A stretch of 64,000 bases of DNA from Thalassovita litoralis (lineage in GTDB: Bacteria > Pseudomonadota > Alphaproteobacteria > Rhodobacterales > Rhodobacteraceae): assembly GCF_900182725.1 (NCBI RefSeq), contig NZ_FXTO01000002.1, forward strand, positions 186,001 through 250,000. The letters run 5' to 3'. The notes beneath the pieces were generated by a model. That model ran no database searches, had not been told where the DNA came from, and worked only from the letters and a program-made list of their open reading frames with translations. This document shows positions 47,021-55,903 of the stretch, piece after piece; positions within the stretch are counted from its first letter, which is position 1, and every line of letters begins with the position of its first letter. Position numbers and translations under genes: made by a program.

Positions 47021-48786
47021 TTCGTGGTCTCCTGTTCGGGCAGGGGGCCGAAATGACGCAAAACCTTGGCATCCAGATCCAGCGGATAGCGCAGCAACAT
47101 ATTGTGCGCCTCCAGCCCTTCGATCAGGCGCGGCGTGGCTTCGCAGACTTCGGTGAAAAAGGTGCGCACCCCTTGTTCGCCTTCTTCCTCTTGCAGAAAG
47201 GACAGGATGTCCAACAGGCGGAACTTGTCTTCGTCCGATTTGCGATATGATCCGCGCGTCATGCGAAATGCCATGTGATCGCGGAAATACGGCCAGTCCG
47301 GCGCATGGGCATGGCCGATATACAGGTTATCGACCTTGGTTCGGTTCGCCATCACAGCTCCGCCCTGCATCACCGTATGGATGCCCACGCGTATGCCCAT
47401 CAGCCCGGTGCGGGCGAAATTTTTGCCTTCCCGGTGGCTGATGAACCCACCCGGCAAATGCGCCCCGTAGGTGGGATACAGGTCTTCCAGCACCCCGCGC
47501 GTCTGCCCGGCAAAGCGCGGCATCAGCTTGAACAGCTCGTTGCCCTGCGATCCTGCCAGCAATTCCACCGGATAGATGCGCAACACCGTGCTATACTTGT
47601 CCAGACCGGCCAATAATTCCTTCATCGGGGCAGGCGGCAGCAGGAATTCATCCACGTCGATATGCGCCAGCCAGTCCACATCCGTGTCCTGATAGGCCTG
47701 CGTTGCCACCCATGTCTGACGCATCTGATGCGCTTTCATTCGGGGTTTTTTCTGTGCCGCCCAGAACGCCGCATCGCATTCTGTCACCTGCACCTTTGGG
47801 TTTTGCGCCAGAAACGCCGCTGTTTCCGGCGCTGGCGCGTCCAGATAAATATGCAGGCGGTCGGCGCCCAAATCCAGATGATGCGCCGCGAAACGGGCGA
47901 TTTGTGGCAAGGGGGCTTTGATCAGGCTCACCAGCCCCCAGCGCAACGTATCGGGGTCTTTTGACGCCAGAAACGCTGGCACCTCTGCCACGCGTTCCCG
48001 TTTTGGGCCGGATTTGCGACGAATGCCTTTCTCGGCCAATGCCGCTTCGCGCTCTTGTCGCATCAGCCGCAGACGGCGAAACACGGTCTTGTCATCTCCG
48101 ATCAGCATATCCAGCAAATGCCGCGCCAGTGGGCGGATCACCGGATCATCCCCGGCCTGTACCCACAACCCGCCCAGCAGGTTCACATCCAGCCCCCCGG
48201 ACGAAATCGCATAAGGGTCCATTTGCATGGCCAGATGTTTCGCGCTGCGTTCTTGTGTGGCAAAGGCCACGTTTGGCGCATGACCGGAATACAGCCGTTC
48301 GGTTTCGTACAGCTTCATCATGCCAAACAGAACCGACAAGGCCTGACCTAATTGTCGCTGGGTATCGGTCAGCCCGGCATCGCCAAAGGTGGTGATCGCC
48401 GAAACCAACCACCGGGCATCCAGATGCCGGATCAGATACTCGGATTCTTCGGCCCATAGTCGGACAAACAGCGCCGCAGTGTGTGCTGGCTGCCCGGTGC
48501 GGCGCAGGTTGGACACCAGCATTCCATGCAAATGCAACAGCGCCGGACGGCGATGAAACTCTTGTGCCAGTTCCCGATATTTGCGGGCATAGGTGGACCG
48601 TGACCGCCCCACCTCGGCGGCGTCTTTGTGTATGGTCTGCGCCTTCAAGGGCTGGAAATCCACATCCAGCGGCGGTAGCGCCTCCCCTTCGTCATAGGTC
48701 AGCGGGTCCATCCGCAGGCCCATCTGCTTCAGGATGGCGCGGAACCCGCCGGGATAGGTTTCCATCGGTTTGCTATCGTCGCTCAT
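47017..48786 (-). CDS. glycosyltransferase family 2-like protein with long N-terminal domain
   Basis: This 589-residue protein has a helical N-terminal region of about 280 residues (YARKYRELAQEFHRRPALLH, LDVNLLGGLWVQAGDDPVIR) followed by the glycosyltransferase domain (RWGLVSLIKAPLPQIARFAA, WLAHIDVDEFLLPP). I start at MSDDSKPMETYPGG; 26 further upstream codons are Gly-rich and unlikely. The C-terminal domain is paralogous to the next gene downstream (46082). The N-terminal part has no family I can name. Confidence 0.82.
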   Translation of the reverse strand: MSDDSKPMETYPGGFRAILKQMGLRMDPLTYDEGEALPPLDVDFQPLKAQTIHKDAAEVGRSRSTYARKYRELAQEFHRRPALLHLHGMLVSNLRRTGQPAHTAALFVRLWAEESEYLIRHLDARWLVSAITTFGDAGLTDTQRQLGQALSVLFGMMKLYETERLYSGHAPNVAFATQERSAKHLAMQMDPYAISSGGLDVNLLGGLWVQAGDDPVIRPLARHLLDMLIGDDKTVFRRLRLMRQEREAALAEKGIRRKSGPKRERVAEVPAFLASKDPDTLRWGLVSLIKAPLPQIARFAAHHLDLGADRLHIYLDAPAPETAAFLAQNPKVQVTECDAAFWAAQKKPRMKAHQMRQTWVATQAYQDTDVDWLAHIDVDEFLLPPAPMKELLAGLDKYSTVLRIYPVELLAGSQGNELFKLMPRFAGQTRGVLEDLYPTYGAHLPGGFISHREGKNFARTGLMGIRVGIHTVMQGGAVMANRTKVDNLYIGHAHAPDWPYFRDHMAFRMTRGSYRKSDEDKFRLLDILSFLQEEEGEQGVRTFFTEVCEATPRLIEGLEAHNMLLRYPLDLDAKVLRHFGPLPEQETTK

Positions 48787-48893
48787 GACCCAAGAATGAC
48801 CCGCCAACAGATGCGGGGCAAGCGAAAGCTGACCACCGTTTCCGCCCCCCATATCGCCGCCCACACAGACCCGATATTCAGCACAACCGCCTG

Positions 48894-48915
48894 TTTCATC
48901 TTGCCAAAAATACTC
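48894..48915 (+). repeat. dispersed intergenic repeat, form A (copy 3)
   Basis: TTTCATCTTGCCAAAAATAC followed by TC. It is identical to copy 1 at 20304 over the core and lies in the 176-base gap between the long glycosyltransferase start and the hydrolase stop. Confidence 0.7.
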
Positions 48916-48962
48916 ACTGCACAGCCGTTACTCTGGGTGTTTCGTTGCTTGGGGACACGCGG

Positions 48963-49805
48963 TCAGGGGTGTGACCAAAACCCGACCTTTGTCAAAAAGC
49001 TATCAATGGCATCGGTGTAATCCGGGTGCAGCCCCAATTGTTCGTTCACGGATCGGTGGCTAAGCGGAAGCGGCAAAACCTGTGCCGTTCCCCCAAGGCT
49101 GGACAGTTGCGCGGCGAACCCGTCGGCTTGTGGGCATGACTGGGACCGTCGGGTTGAACATACCAACAGGATCGGCGGGGCCACCGGGGTCAGCCGGTCA
49201 TAGGGGGATGCCGCTGCCCAAATCGCCGCATCTGGCCCGAATGCCTGCTGATGAAAATAGGATGGCGTGGTTTGCATGATGGCCGGTACGTTGAGCGCCG
49301 CCGAATCCAGCACGACGCTGGCCAGCCATGCCTGTGCGCCCTCGGCCCAGGCCAGCGCGGGGTCGGCCGATAACAGCGCGGTCAGATGCCCCCCGGCAGA
49401 ATGCCCCATCATGACCAAACGCTGTGGTTCTGCCCCCCAGAGCGGAGCTTTTTTTTGCACGAAAGCCAACGCACGGGCCACATCGCGGGCCTGCTCCAAG
49501 GGGGCCACCGCAGGCAACAGCCGGTAATTCGTGCTGACAACCACCGCGCCGCGCTTGGTCCAATGTTCGGCCTTGTGGCGCCATGTGGCTGCGTCTGATT
49601 TGTCGCCAAACCGCCAGCCGCCCCCATGCACCAGAAACAGGATCGGTGCGTTTCGTGTATGCGGTGGCAGATATACATCCAGCTTTTGCAGCGGGTCAGG
49701 CCCGTAGATGAAATTCAGCGGGCGCAAGGCGGGCTGGGCGGTTACGGGGGCCGATAGCACGCAAACCAGACAGATCAGGCGCAATACGATGAACAGCAGG
49801 GGCAT
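48963..49805 (-). CDS. exported alpha/beta hydrolase (esterase/lipase-like)
   Basis: This 280-residue protein has a signal peptide (MPLLFIVLRLICLVCVLSAP, cleavage likely after VTA). The alpha/beta-hydrolase core shows LFLVHGGGWRFGDK (oxyanion-hole HGGGW of the hormone-sensitive-lipase/BD-FAE type), MMGHSAGGHLTALL (nucleophile Ser) and a late Asp/His (LSHRSVNEQLG). It probably cleaves esters in the periplasm. It stands alone between the prfC terminator and the glycosyltransferases. Confidence 0.87.
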   Translation of the reverse strand: MPLLFIVLRLICLVCVLSAPVTAQPALRPLNFIYGPDPLQKLDVYLPPHTRNAPILFLVHGGGWRFGDKSDAATWRHKAEHWTKRGAVVVSTNYRLLPAVAPLEQARDVARALAFVQKKAPLWGAEPQRLVMMGHSAGGHLTALLSADPALAWAEGAQAWLASVVLDSAALNVPAIMQTTPSYFHQQAFGPDAAIWAAASPYDRLTPVAPPILLVCSTRRSQSCPQADGFAAQLSSLGGTAQVLPLPLSHRSVNEQLGLHPDYTDAIDSFLTKVGFWSHP

Positions 49806-49961
49806 TCGGCATTCCTTGGGGAATCGTTGGGGCGATCAGTTGGGGGGATGCAACTAGCATGTGGCGAAATTAGGGCGTTTTCCGCCCCCAGTTTTCCGCC
49901 GAAGATCCGGTTTGCAAAGACCAAACCGGGATTGTCCCCTGTGCCCTTTGGGCTTGTGACG

Positions 49962-49995
49962 AAAAAGACGGCAGGCGCAAGCGCTTGCCGTCTTT
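49962..49995 (-). terminator. terminator of prfC (minus strand)
   Basis: AAAGACGGCAGGCGC (49964-49978) and GCGCTTGCCGTCTTT (49981-49995) form a 15-bp stem with one G-U pair and a minimal AA loop. On the minus strand it ends in five U residues. It lies 45 bases after the prfC stop. Confidence 0.9.
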
Positions 49996-50040
49996 GAAAC
50001 TGTATCTGCACAGGGGGCCGCAGGAGGTAGGGGGCAGGGC

Positions 50041-51651
50041 TTAGCCCCCGTGCATTTCCTTGGTCGCGGTCAGGGTGATGTCGGGGTAATCCCGTTCCAC
50101 CCGGTCAATATCCCATTGCAGGCGTGTCAGATACACCACGTCGCCGTCATGGTCATGGGAAATGTGCTGTTTGTTGGCTTGGACGAATTTATCCACCGCC
50201 AGCTTGTCACCGGATACCCAGCGGGCGCTGGTGAACTGGGTTTGTTCAAACCGCACGGGCAGGCCGTATTCCAGCTCGATCCGGCTGGCCAGCACCTCGA
50301 ATTGCAGCGCACCCACTACGCCCACGATGAACCCGGACCCGATATTGGGTTTGAACACCTTGGCGGCGCCTTCTTCGGCGAATTGCATCAGGGCTTTTTC
50401 CAGATGCTTGGCTTTCATCGGGTCGCCCGGACGCACGGTTTGCAGCAACTCGGGCGCAAAGGACGGGATGCCGGTGGCGCGGATCGCTTCGCCTTCGGTC
50501 AGGGTGTCGCCGATGCGCAATTGGCCGTGGTTAGGAATGCCGATGATGTCGCCCGCCCAGGCTTCTTCGGCCAATTCACGGTCGGCGGCCAGAAACAGCA
50601 CGGGGTTGGAAATCGTCATCGGTTTCTTGGACCGCACATGGGTCAGCTTCATGCCCCGCAAGAAATGCCCCGAGGCCAGCCGCACAAAGGCCACGCGGTC
50701 GCGGTGTTTGGGGTCCATGTTGGCCTGAACCTTGAACACGAAGCCTGCGACCTTGGTTTCCTCGGGCAGAATTTGCCGGGGCGCGGCCTGTTGCGGCTGT
50801 GGTTGCGGGCCGTATTCCGCGATTCCGTCCATCAGCTCCTTTACCCCAAAGGAATTGATCGCCGATCCGAACCAGATCGGGGTCATATGCCCCTCCAGCA
50901 CCGATTGCGGGTCCAGCGCGGGCAGCAGTTCGCGGGCCATTTCGACCTCTTCGCGCAACTGATCTACCAGATGGGCGGGAACGTGTTTATCCAGTTCCGG
51001 GTCGTCCAGACCTTTGATCTTGATCGATTCCGCCACCTTGTTACGGTCGGCGCGGTCCATCAGTTCCAGCCGGTCGTGCAGTATGTCATAGCAGCCGATG
51101 AAATCGCGCCCTACGCCGATGGGCCAGCTTGCCGGGGTCACGTCAATGGCCAGCATGTCCTGAATTTCGTCGATGATCTCGAACGTGTCGCGGGATTCGC
51201 GGTCCATCTTGTTACAGAAGGTCAGGATCGGCAGATCGCGCAGGCGGCACACCTCGAACAGCTTTTGGGTCTGGCTTTCCACACCCTTTGCCCCGTCGAT
51301 GACCATGATCGCGGCATCCACTGCGGTCAGCGTGCGATAGGTATCTTCGGAAAAATCGCTGTGGCCGGGGGTGTCCACCAGATTGAAGCGGAACTTGCCG
51401 AAATCGAACGACATGGCCGAGGCCGAAACCGAAATGCCCCGGTCCTGTTCCATCTTCATAAAGTCCGAGCGCGTGCGCCGGGCTTCGCCCTTGGCGCGGA
51501 CCTGACCGGCCATCTGGATCGCGCCCCCGTACAACAGGAATTTTTCCGTCAACGTCGTTTTACCGGCGTCCGGGTGCGAGATGATCGCGAATGTACGGCG
51601 CCGCGCGATTTCGGGCGGCAATTCGGGGCGGTTCGAGGTCGTGTCCAACAT
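50041..51651 (-). CDS. prfC: peptide chain release factor 3
   Basis: RF3 is a translational GTPase that recycles RF1/RF2 from the ribosome after termination. The 536-residue protein shows G1 SHPDAGKTTLTEKFL, G3 VDTPGHSDF, G4 TFCNKMDR and the RF3-typical QDRGISVSASAM. Downstream are the beta-barrel and RF3 C-terminal domains (GFIVGVVGALQFEVLASRI). Start at MLDTTSNRPELP is chosen; 24 codons further upstream lack similarity. It stands alone with its own terminator. Confidence 0.96.
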   Translation of the reverse strand: MLDTTSNRPELPPEIARRRTFAIISHPDAGKTTLTEKFLLYGGAIQMAGQVRAKGEARRTRSDFMKMEQDRGISVSASAMSFDFGKFRFNLVDTPGHSDFSEDTYRTLTAVDAAIMVIDGAKGVESQTQKLFEVCRLRDLPILTFCNKMDRESRDTFEIIDEIQDMLAIDVTPASWPIGVGRDFIGCYDILHDRLELMDRADRNKVAESIKIKGLDDPELDKHVPAHLVDQLREEVEMARELLPALDPQSVLEGHMTPIWFGSAINSFGVKELMDGIAEYGPQPQPQQAAPRQILPEETKVAGFVFKVQANMDPKHRDRVAFVRLASGHFLRGMKLTHVRSKKPMTISNPVLFLAADRELAEEAWAGDIIGIPNHGQLRIGDTLTEGEAIRATGIPSFAPELLQTVRPGDPMKAKHLEKALMQFAEEGAAKVFKPNIGSGFIVGVVGALQFEVLASRIELEYGLPVRFEQTQFTSARWVSGDKLAVDKFVQANKQHISHDHDGDVVYLTRLQWDIDRVERDYPDITLTATKEMHGG

Positions 51652-51732
51652 GTTCGCGCATATATTGGGGCGCGGAACGCTTGGCAATGATTTGCTGGCG
51701 GTCCCGCGCGTAACACGCCCCAAAACCGGGGA

Positions 51733-52572
51733 TCAGAACCCCAATCGCTGCAATCGTCCGATCAGCTTGCGGAACACGAAAGGCGGCAGGATTTCCTTTA
51801 GCACCTGTTCGCGGGCGACTTTCTTATCCTTCTGGTCCTTGGTGCCGGGGCGTGGTTTGAACAGGGTGGTGTGTTCAATGCGTGTGTCATCCCATGTCGC
51901 GGTGTAATAATATAGCGCGATGGACAGGCGTGGTTCCCCATCCGGGTGGTTCACGGGTTCCGGATTGCCGTGGAACGTGTCCGATCCGGTCGAAAAGCAC
52001 ACCATCCGGTTATAGGTCGGGGTAAAGCTGGCCATTTTCCGGGTCATGTCATTGTCCCAGACTTCAAAACTGCCGCCGTATTCCGGTTGCCAGTCCTTGT
52101 TCAGATAGATCAGCACGTTCAGCCGCCGTTCCAGCCGCATCGCCTTGTGAACATTGAAATCGGCATGAATATCCAGATGCCCGCCATTCAGCGTTTTGTG
52201 AATGCCCGCGCCCACGAAATAGGGGTCGGGGATCAGCCCCTTGATGCCGGTCATTTCTTCCAGAAAGAAAATGAAATGGCGGGAATTGAAGCTGTTGAAC
52301 AGATGCCGCGTAAAATCCGGCAACCGATCCGGGTTGAAAGAGCTTTTCAGGTTTTCCTGAGGGCGGGAAAAGTTGGATTCGGATTGCGGCAGATGGGCCA
52401 TATCCGCGATGACGTGATCCACCACTGTTTCGGGCAGGAAATTGTCGATGCAGATGTGATGATAGGGTTGGCCGGACTGATAGGCCTCGGCATGGCTGCG
52501 CCCAATTTCACGCGCTTTGTCAGAGGACAGAAGCAGGGTGGACGGGTCCAGCGGATAGTGCGCTTCGGGCAT
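51733..52572 (-). CDS. 2-oxoglutarate/Fe(II)-dependent oxygenase family protein
   Basis: This 279-residue protein resembles the prolyl-4-hydroxylase-like P4Hc superfamily (PF13640). The iron ligands are visible as HLDIHADFNVH (H-x-D type) and DTFHGNPEP (distal His), with RLSIALYYYT offering the Arg for 2-oxoglutarate. The N-terminal half (YHHICIDNFLPETVVDHVIA) is the common double-stranded beta-helix lead. The C-terminal tail is Lys-rich. Substrate is unknown; similar proteins occur near glycan genes. Confidence 0.84.
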   Translation of the reverse strand: MPEAHYPLDPSTLLLSSDKAREIGRSHAEAYQSGQPYHHICIDNFLPETVVDHVIADMAHLPQSESNFSRPQENLKSSFNPDRLPDFTRHLFNSFNSRHFIFFLEEMTGIKGLIPDPYFVGAGIHKTLNGGHLDIHADFNVHKAMRLERRLNVLIYLNKDWQPEYGGSFEVWDNDMTRKMASFTPTYNRMVCFSTGSDTFHGNPEPVNHPDGEPRLSIALYYYTATWDDTRIEHTTLFKPRPGTKDQKDKKVAREQVLKEILPPFVFRKLIGRLQRLGF

Positions 52573-52701
52573 TTGAAATCCTGTGTGTCTAATACTTTGG
52601 TCAGATCATCAGGCTAGCAAAAATCCGCCGAAACGCCTATCGAAACGGGCTGATTTTGCGAATATGGCAAAAATAAGGCCCGTTTTGTTGCTGCAAAAGG
52701 C

Positions 52702-52726
52702 AAAATCCCGCGCGAGGCGCGGGATT
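52702..52726 (-). terminator. terminator after the universal stress gene (minus strand)
   Basis: AATCCCGCGC (52704-52713) and GCGCGGGATT (52717-52726) form a perfect 10-bp stem with a GAG loop. On the minus strand, U residues follow. It is 26 bases after the stop of the gene at 52753. Confidence 0.88.
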
Positions 52727-52752
52727 GATGAAATCTGTCATTCGGTGCTGAT

Positions 52753-53601
52753 TCACGCTATGGGCCGGGCAATCAGAATGTCGCACGGCGGATTGCGCAT
52801 CAAATCGGTTGCCACACTGCCCAAAAGCGACCGATGCGCCCCGGTACGCCCATGTGCGCCCACGGTGATCAGATGTGCGCCGGTTTCCGTAACCGCATTC
52901 GCCACCGCTAGAAATGGTCCGGCTTCTGGAAACAACGTATGCCCCAATCCAATCGGTAGCGCATGATGGGCACGCCATGCGGAATCGGCATCCTGTGCCT
53001 CGGCGCGGAAAGATGCGGAAATGGTATTGGTGGACATGGCCACCGCGCCACCGGCCCCCAGCAAGGCCTCGTATGGGATATGCAGAGCGTTGAGCGGAAC
53101 AATCCGCGCCGATGGTGCCAACCTATGCCCCAGATTTAAGGCAGCGGTTGCCGCAGGGGTAAAATCAGTGGCGGCGATGATGGTTTCATAAGCGTGGTCG
53201 TCAGGGGCGCGCACAACCAGCACCGGGCAATCTGTCATGCGCACGACACGCTGCGCCGTGGTTTCGCGCCATTCGTCCAGCAATGATCGGGGTCTATGTA
53301 CGCCGATCACCAACAGATCGGGGGCCTGATCCTGTATCGTTTCAATCAGCGTCGCCGCTGGACTGCCGATACAGGGCAACAGGCTGTAATCCAGCCCATC
53401 TGCAACATGGGCGGCAAAACGTTCTAATTGTTCAATCGCGCTGGCTTGGCGGACCGCCAGCAAATCATCTGGCAGGGAATCGTCCTGTACATGGACAAAG
53501 CTTAGACGGGCCTGATGTTCGCGGGCCAGCCGCACGGCGCGGAAAACAGCGCGGTCGGATCGGGGGGATAAATCCGTTGCAACAAGTATATGCTTCGGCA
53601 T
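52753..53601 (-). CDS. tandem universal stress protein (UspA family)
   Basis: This 282-residue protein consists of two UspA domains of about 140 residues (starts KHILVATDLSPRSDRAVFRA and ETIIAATDFTPAATAALNLG). The second carries the ATP-binding pattern G-x2-G-x9-G-S as GAHGRTGAHRSLLGS; the first has a degenerate version (GVHRPRSLLDEWRETTAQRV). Such proteins bind ATP and are induced in stress or respiration-linked conditions. AGGAGAACCC precedes the ATG, and in-frame upstream codons are rejected. Confidence 0.92.
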   Translation of the reverse strand: MPKHILVATDLSPRSDRAVFRAVRLAREHQARLSFVHVQDDSLPDDLLAVRQASAIEQLERFAAHVADGLDYSLLPCIGSPAATLIETIQDQAPDLLVIGVHRPRSLLDEWRETTAQRVVRMTDCPVLVVRAPDDHAYETIIAATDFTPAATAALNLGHRLAPSARIVPLNALHIPYEALLGAGGAVAMSTNTISASFRAEAQDADSAWRAHHALPIGLGHTLFPEAGPFLAVANAVTETGAHLITVGAHGRTGAHRSLLGSVATDLMRNPPCDILIARPIA

Positions 53602-53786
53602 TGGGTTCTCCTGTATCAATACGGCGCACGAGACTACGCATACTGTGCCGCACCAGTGATAAGAGGCCAAGAGCCTATCCGATGAATATGACTGACATGC
53701 GCGTGTTGTCCGTGGGCGGCCTATTTAACCGTCGCGCCTGTGGTGGGAATGTCCACGCGCGACCGCCGGTATAGGGCGATAGGGGG

Positions 53787-54815
53787 CTAGCCGGTTGTCG
53801 CGCGTTTCAGCAGGGCCGCCATGTCGGTGTCACGGTCCAGTAGCGATTCCTCGACCTCGTAATCCCTTAGCAGATCGGCACTATGGCGCAGTCCGCTTTC
53901 TTGTAGGGTGGTTGCCAAATCCTCGGGCAGGGCGGGGCGGGTGCGTTCATCCAGCAGCAGGGTTTCGGCGGCGATCCCTTCGGCATAGATGATCTGATGG
54001 GCATCAAACAGCAGTTGGAAATATTCGACGAACCCGCCGTCCTGTCGGGTGATCGTGGTGCCGTTCACCAGATGCCGCGCCCGGATCAGCAATTCCGACC
54101 GCCCCACGCCCAATTCGTCGCTGCGCTGGTAAATGAACAGGCGGTGTTCGGGGCTGACGATCAGATCGTCCGTATTGTGCAAGACCCCGGCGGCAATGCG
54201 GATCGGGGCGAAATCACCCACGGCGCGGGTGGTGGATTGGCCGATCCAGCGGATGTCCTGCGGTCCGTCATCGCGCGTCAGAACCCGGTCGCCCACCTGT
54301 AAATCCTCGATCCGGCGCTGTTCGCCGGTGGCCAGCGTGATGTGGGTGCCACGGGTGAAGGATACGAACGCCACCTGCGCCAGCTTGGCGCGGGCGGTTT
54401 CAGTGTCGACCCCGACCAGCCGGTAATCTGTTTTCGAGGACATTCGCGCCAGAGGTAGCGCGTATAGCGCCGCGATATGGCCATCTGGTTCCAACTCCAC
54501 GAAAATCAGCACTTCGGTGGTGCGCCCGTCTGGGGACATCAGCGTTAGGCAACTGTCCAGACAGACCTGACGTCCCGGTTCCCCCGTTTCGCTGCTTTGC
54601 GAGATTTGAAAGGCCCCCTGAGCCTGCGCCCCCTGCGGTTGGGGGATCAGGCTAAGCCGCCGGGGCGTGTGATCGGGCATCAGAACATAGGTATCGTCCA
54701 GAATCAGGTCATCCGCGATGGAAAGCGCATCGCCCATATTGGCCCCGTGTTCCACATGCAGCGCGGCGGCGGGCAGAACAGGCAGGGTGAAGATGGAATG
54801 CGGGCTGTTGGGCAT
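53787..54815 (-). CDS. Hint-domain protein (Hint_2 type)
   Basis: This 342-residue protein has a variable N-terminal half and a C-terminal Hint module (about residues 150-280): SFTRGTHI, RRIEDLQVGDRVLTRDDGPQ, IRWIGQSTT, LIVSPEHRLFIYQ, LLIRARHLVNG and FEYFQLLFD-like ending. This matches the Hint_2 group (PF13403) common in Rhodobacterales secreted or calcium-binding proteins. Position 1, usually Cys, is Ser here (S152). The start used (MPNSPHSIFTLP) has an AGGTG site; ATG at 54848 is an alternative. Function unknown. Confidence 0.84.
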   Translation of the reverse strand: MPNSPHSIFTLPVLPAAALHVEHGANMGDALSIADDLILDDTYVLMPDHTPRRLSLIPQPQGAQAQGAFQISQSSETGEPGRQVCLDSCLTLMSPDGRTTEVLIFVELEPDGHIAALYALPLARMSSKTDYRLVGVDTETARAKLAQVAFVSFTRGTHITLATGEQRRIEDLQVGDRVLTRDDGPQDIRWIGQSTTRAVGDFAPIRIAAGVLHNTDDLIVSPEHRLFIYQRSDELGVGRSELLIRARHLVNGTTITRQDGGFVEYFQLLFDAHQIIYAEGIAAETLLLDERTRPALPEDLATTLQESGLRHSADLLRDYEVEESLLDRDTDMAALLKRATTG

Positions 54816-54950
54816 GGAACACCTGATGGTCTGACGTCGGCGGGACATGCCCGACAAATCACGGGATAGATTAGGAATGTGGCAGTACCGGGTCAACGCG
54901 GCGAAGATTTGCAGGCGAATACCGTTCCGAATATCAAGGGGGGCATTTTG

Positions 54951-54976
54951 CAAGAAAACTTGATTCAGGTTTCTTG
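54951..54976. promoter_or_regulatory. inverted repeat in the Hint/SDR divergent promoter region
   Basis: CAAGAAA (54951-54957) and TTTCTTG (54970-54976) form a 7-12-7 perfect inverted repeat that overlaps a plausible -35 (TTGATT, 54960-54965) of the SDR gene. It could be an operator for one or both divergent genes. Confidence 0.4.
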
Positions 54977-55021
54977 TGAAATACGCTAGGTCTATGCGGG
55001 ATAAAAATGGGAGATGGACAA

Positions 55022-55801
55022 ATGGATTTAGGTCTGAAGGGGAAGCGCGCATTGGTCTGTGCCTCGAGCAAAGGCTTGGGGCGCGGCTGCGCAGAGGCGC
55101 TTGCCGCAGAAGGGGTTAACCTGATCATGAACGCCCGCGGTGTCGAGGCGCTGGAGGCGGCCGCCGCAGAAATCCGGGCGAAATACGGTGTGGATGTGGT
55201 GGCTGTGGCTGCCGATGTCACCACCGAAGAAGGCCGCGCCAAAGTGCTGGCGGCTGCTGCTGACGTAGATATCCTTGTGACCAATGCCGGTGGCCCGCCC
55301 CCCGGCATGTGGAGCGATTGGGAACGCGAGGATTTCATCAAGGCGCTGGACGCGAACATGCTGACGCCAATCGCGCTGATGAAAGCGTTGTTGCCGCAGA
55401 TGATGGCAAAGGGCTGGGGACGGGTGGTCAACATCACCTCGCAATCGGTGAAGGGGCCGATTGCGGTTCTGGGCCTGTCTAACTCGGCGCGTGCCGGTTT
55501 GACCGGCTATGTCGCGGGAACGGCCCGTCAGGTTGCCGGATCGGGTGTGACGATCAACAATCTGCTGCCGGGAATCCACGCCACGGATCGCGCCATTTCG
55601 CTGGACGGTGGTGTGTCCAAGGCCAAGGGGATCAGCATGGACGAGGCCAAGGCTGAACGATGCGCGACGATTCCGGCGGGGCGCTATGGCACCGCAGAAG
55701 AATTCGGCGCGGCCTGCGCGTTCCTGTGTTCGCAACAGGCCGGGTTTATTGTTGGGCAGAACCTTCTGCTGGACGGTGGCGCACTGAACGCGACGCTTTG
55801 A
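55022..55801 (+). CDS. SDR family protein with substituted catalytic residues
   Basis: This 259-residue Rossmann protein resembles 3-oxoacyl-ACP reductase-like SDRs. The dinucleotide loop is CASSKGLGRG (TGxxxGxG form altered at the Thr), TNAGGPPPG follows, and Asn112 and Ser140 (ITSQS) are present. At the spots for the catalytic Tyr and Lys, 13 and 17 residues after Ser140, the residues are Ser153 and Arg157 (GLSNSARAGL). It therefore probably lacks classical SDR chemistry. I recall such an atypical BKR-like subgroup. Start ATG 55022 with GGGAGA. It has a promoter of its own and a terminator after it. Confidence 0.88.
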   Translation: MDLGLKGKRALVCASSKGLGRGCAEALAAEGVNLIMNARGVEALEAAAAEIRAKYGVDVVAVAADVTTEEGRAKVLAAAADVDILVTNAGGPPPGMWSDWEREDFIKALDANMLTPIALMKALLPQMMAKGWGRVVNITSQSVKGPIAVLGLSNSARAGLTGYVAGTARQVAGSGVTINNLLPGIHATDRAISLDGGVSKAKGISMDEAKAERCATIPAGRYGTAEEFGAACAFLCSQQAGFIVGQNLLLDGGALNATL

Positions 55802-55809
55802 AGAACCAG

Positions 55810-55849
55810 AATCCCGCCTGAGCCAGATAAACGGTTTGGGCGGGGTTTT
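55810..55849 (+). terminator. terminator after the SDR gene
   Basis: CCCGCC (55813-55818) pairs with GGCGGG (55839-55844), with an inner AGCC/GGTT helix over a symmetrical TG/TG internal loop, followed by TTTT. It starts 9 bases after the SDR stop. Confidence 0.75.
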
Positions 55850-55880
55850 GCCCGCAGGGAAAAGCGCGGAGGGGAAAAGA

Positions 55881-55903
55881 ACGGAAAATTTCAAATTTTC
55901 CGT
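55881..55903. repeat. perfect 23-base palindrome between SDR and arsM
   Basis: Eleven bases (ACGGAAAATTT), a central C, and their exact inverse complement form an AT-rich hairpin. It abuts form B of the dispersed repeat (55904). It could be part of that mobile-like element or an operator/terminator. Confidence 0.75.
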
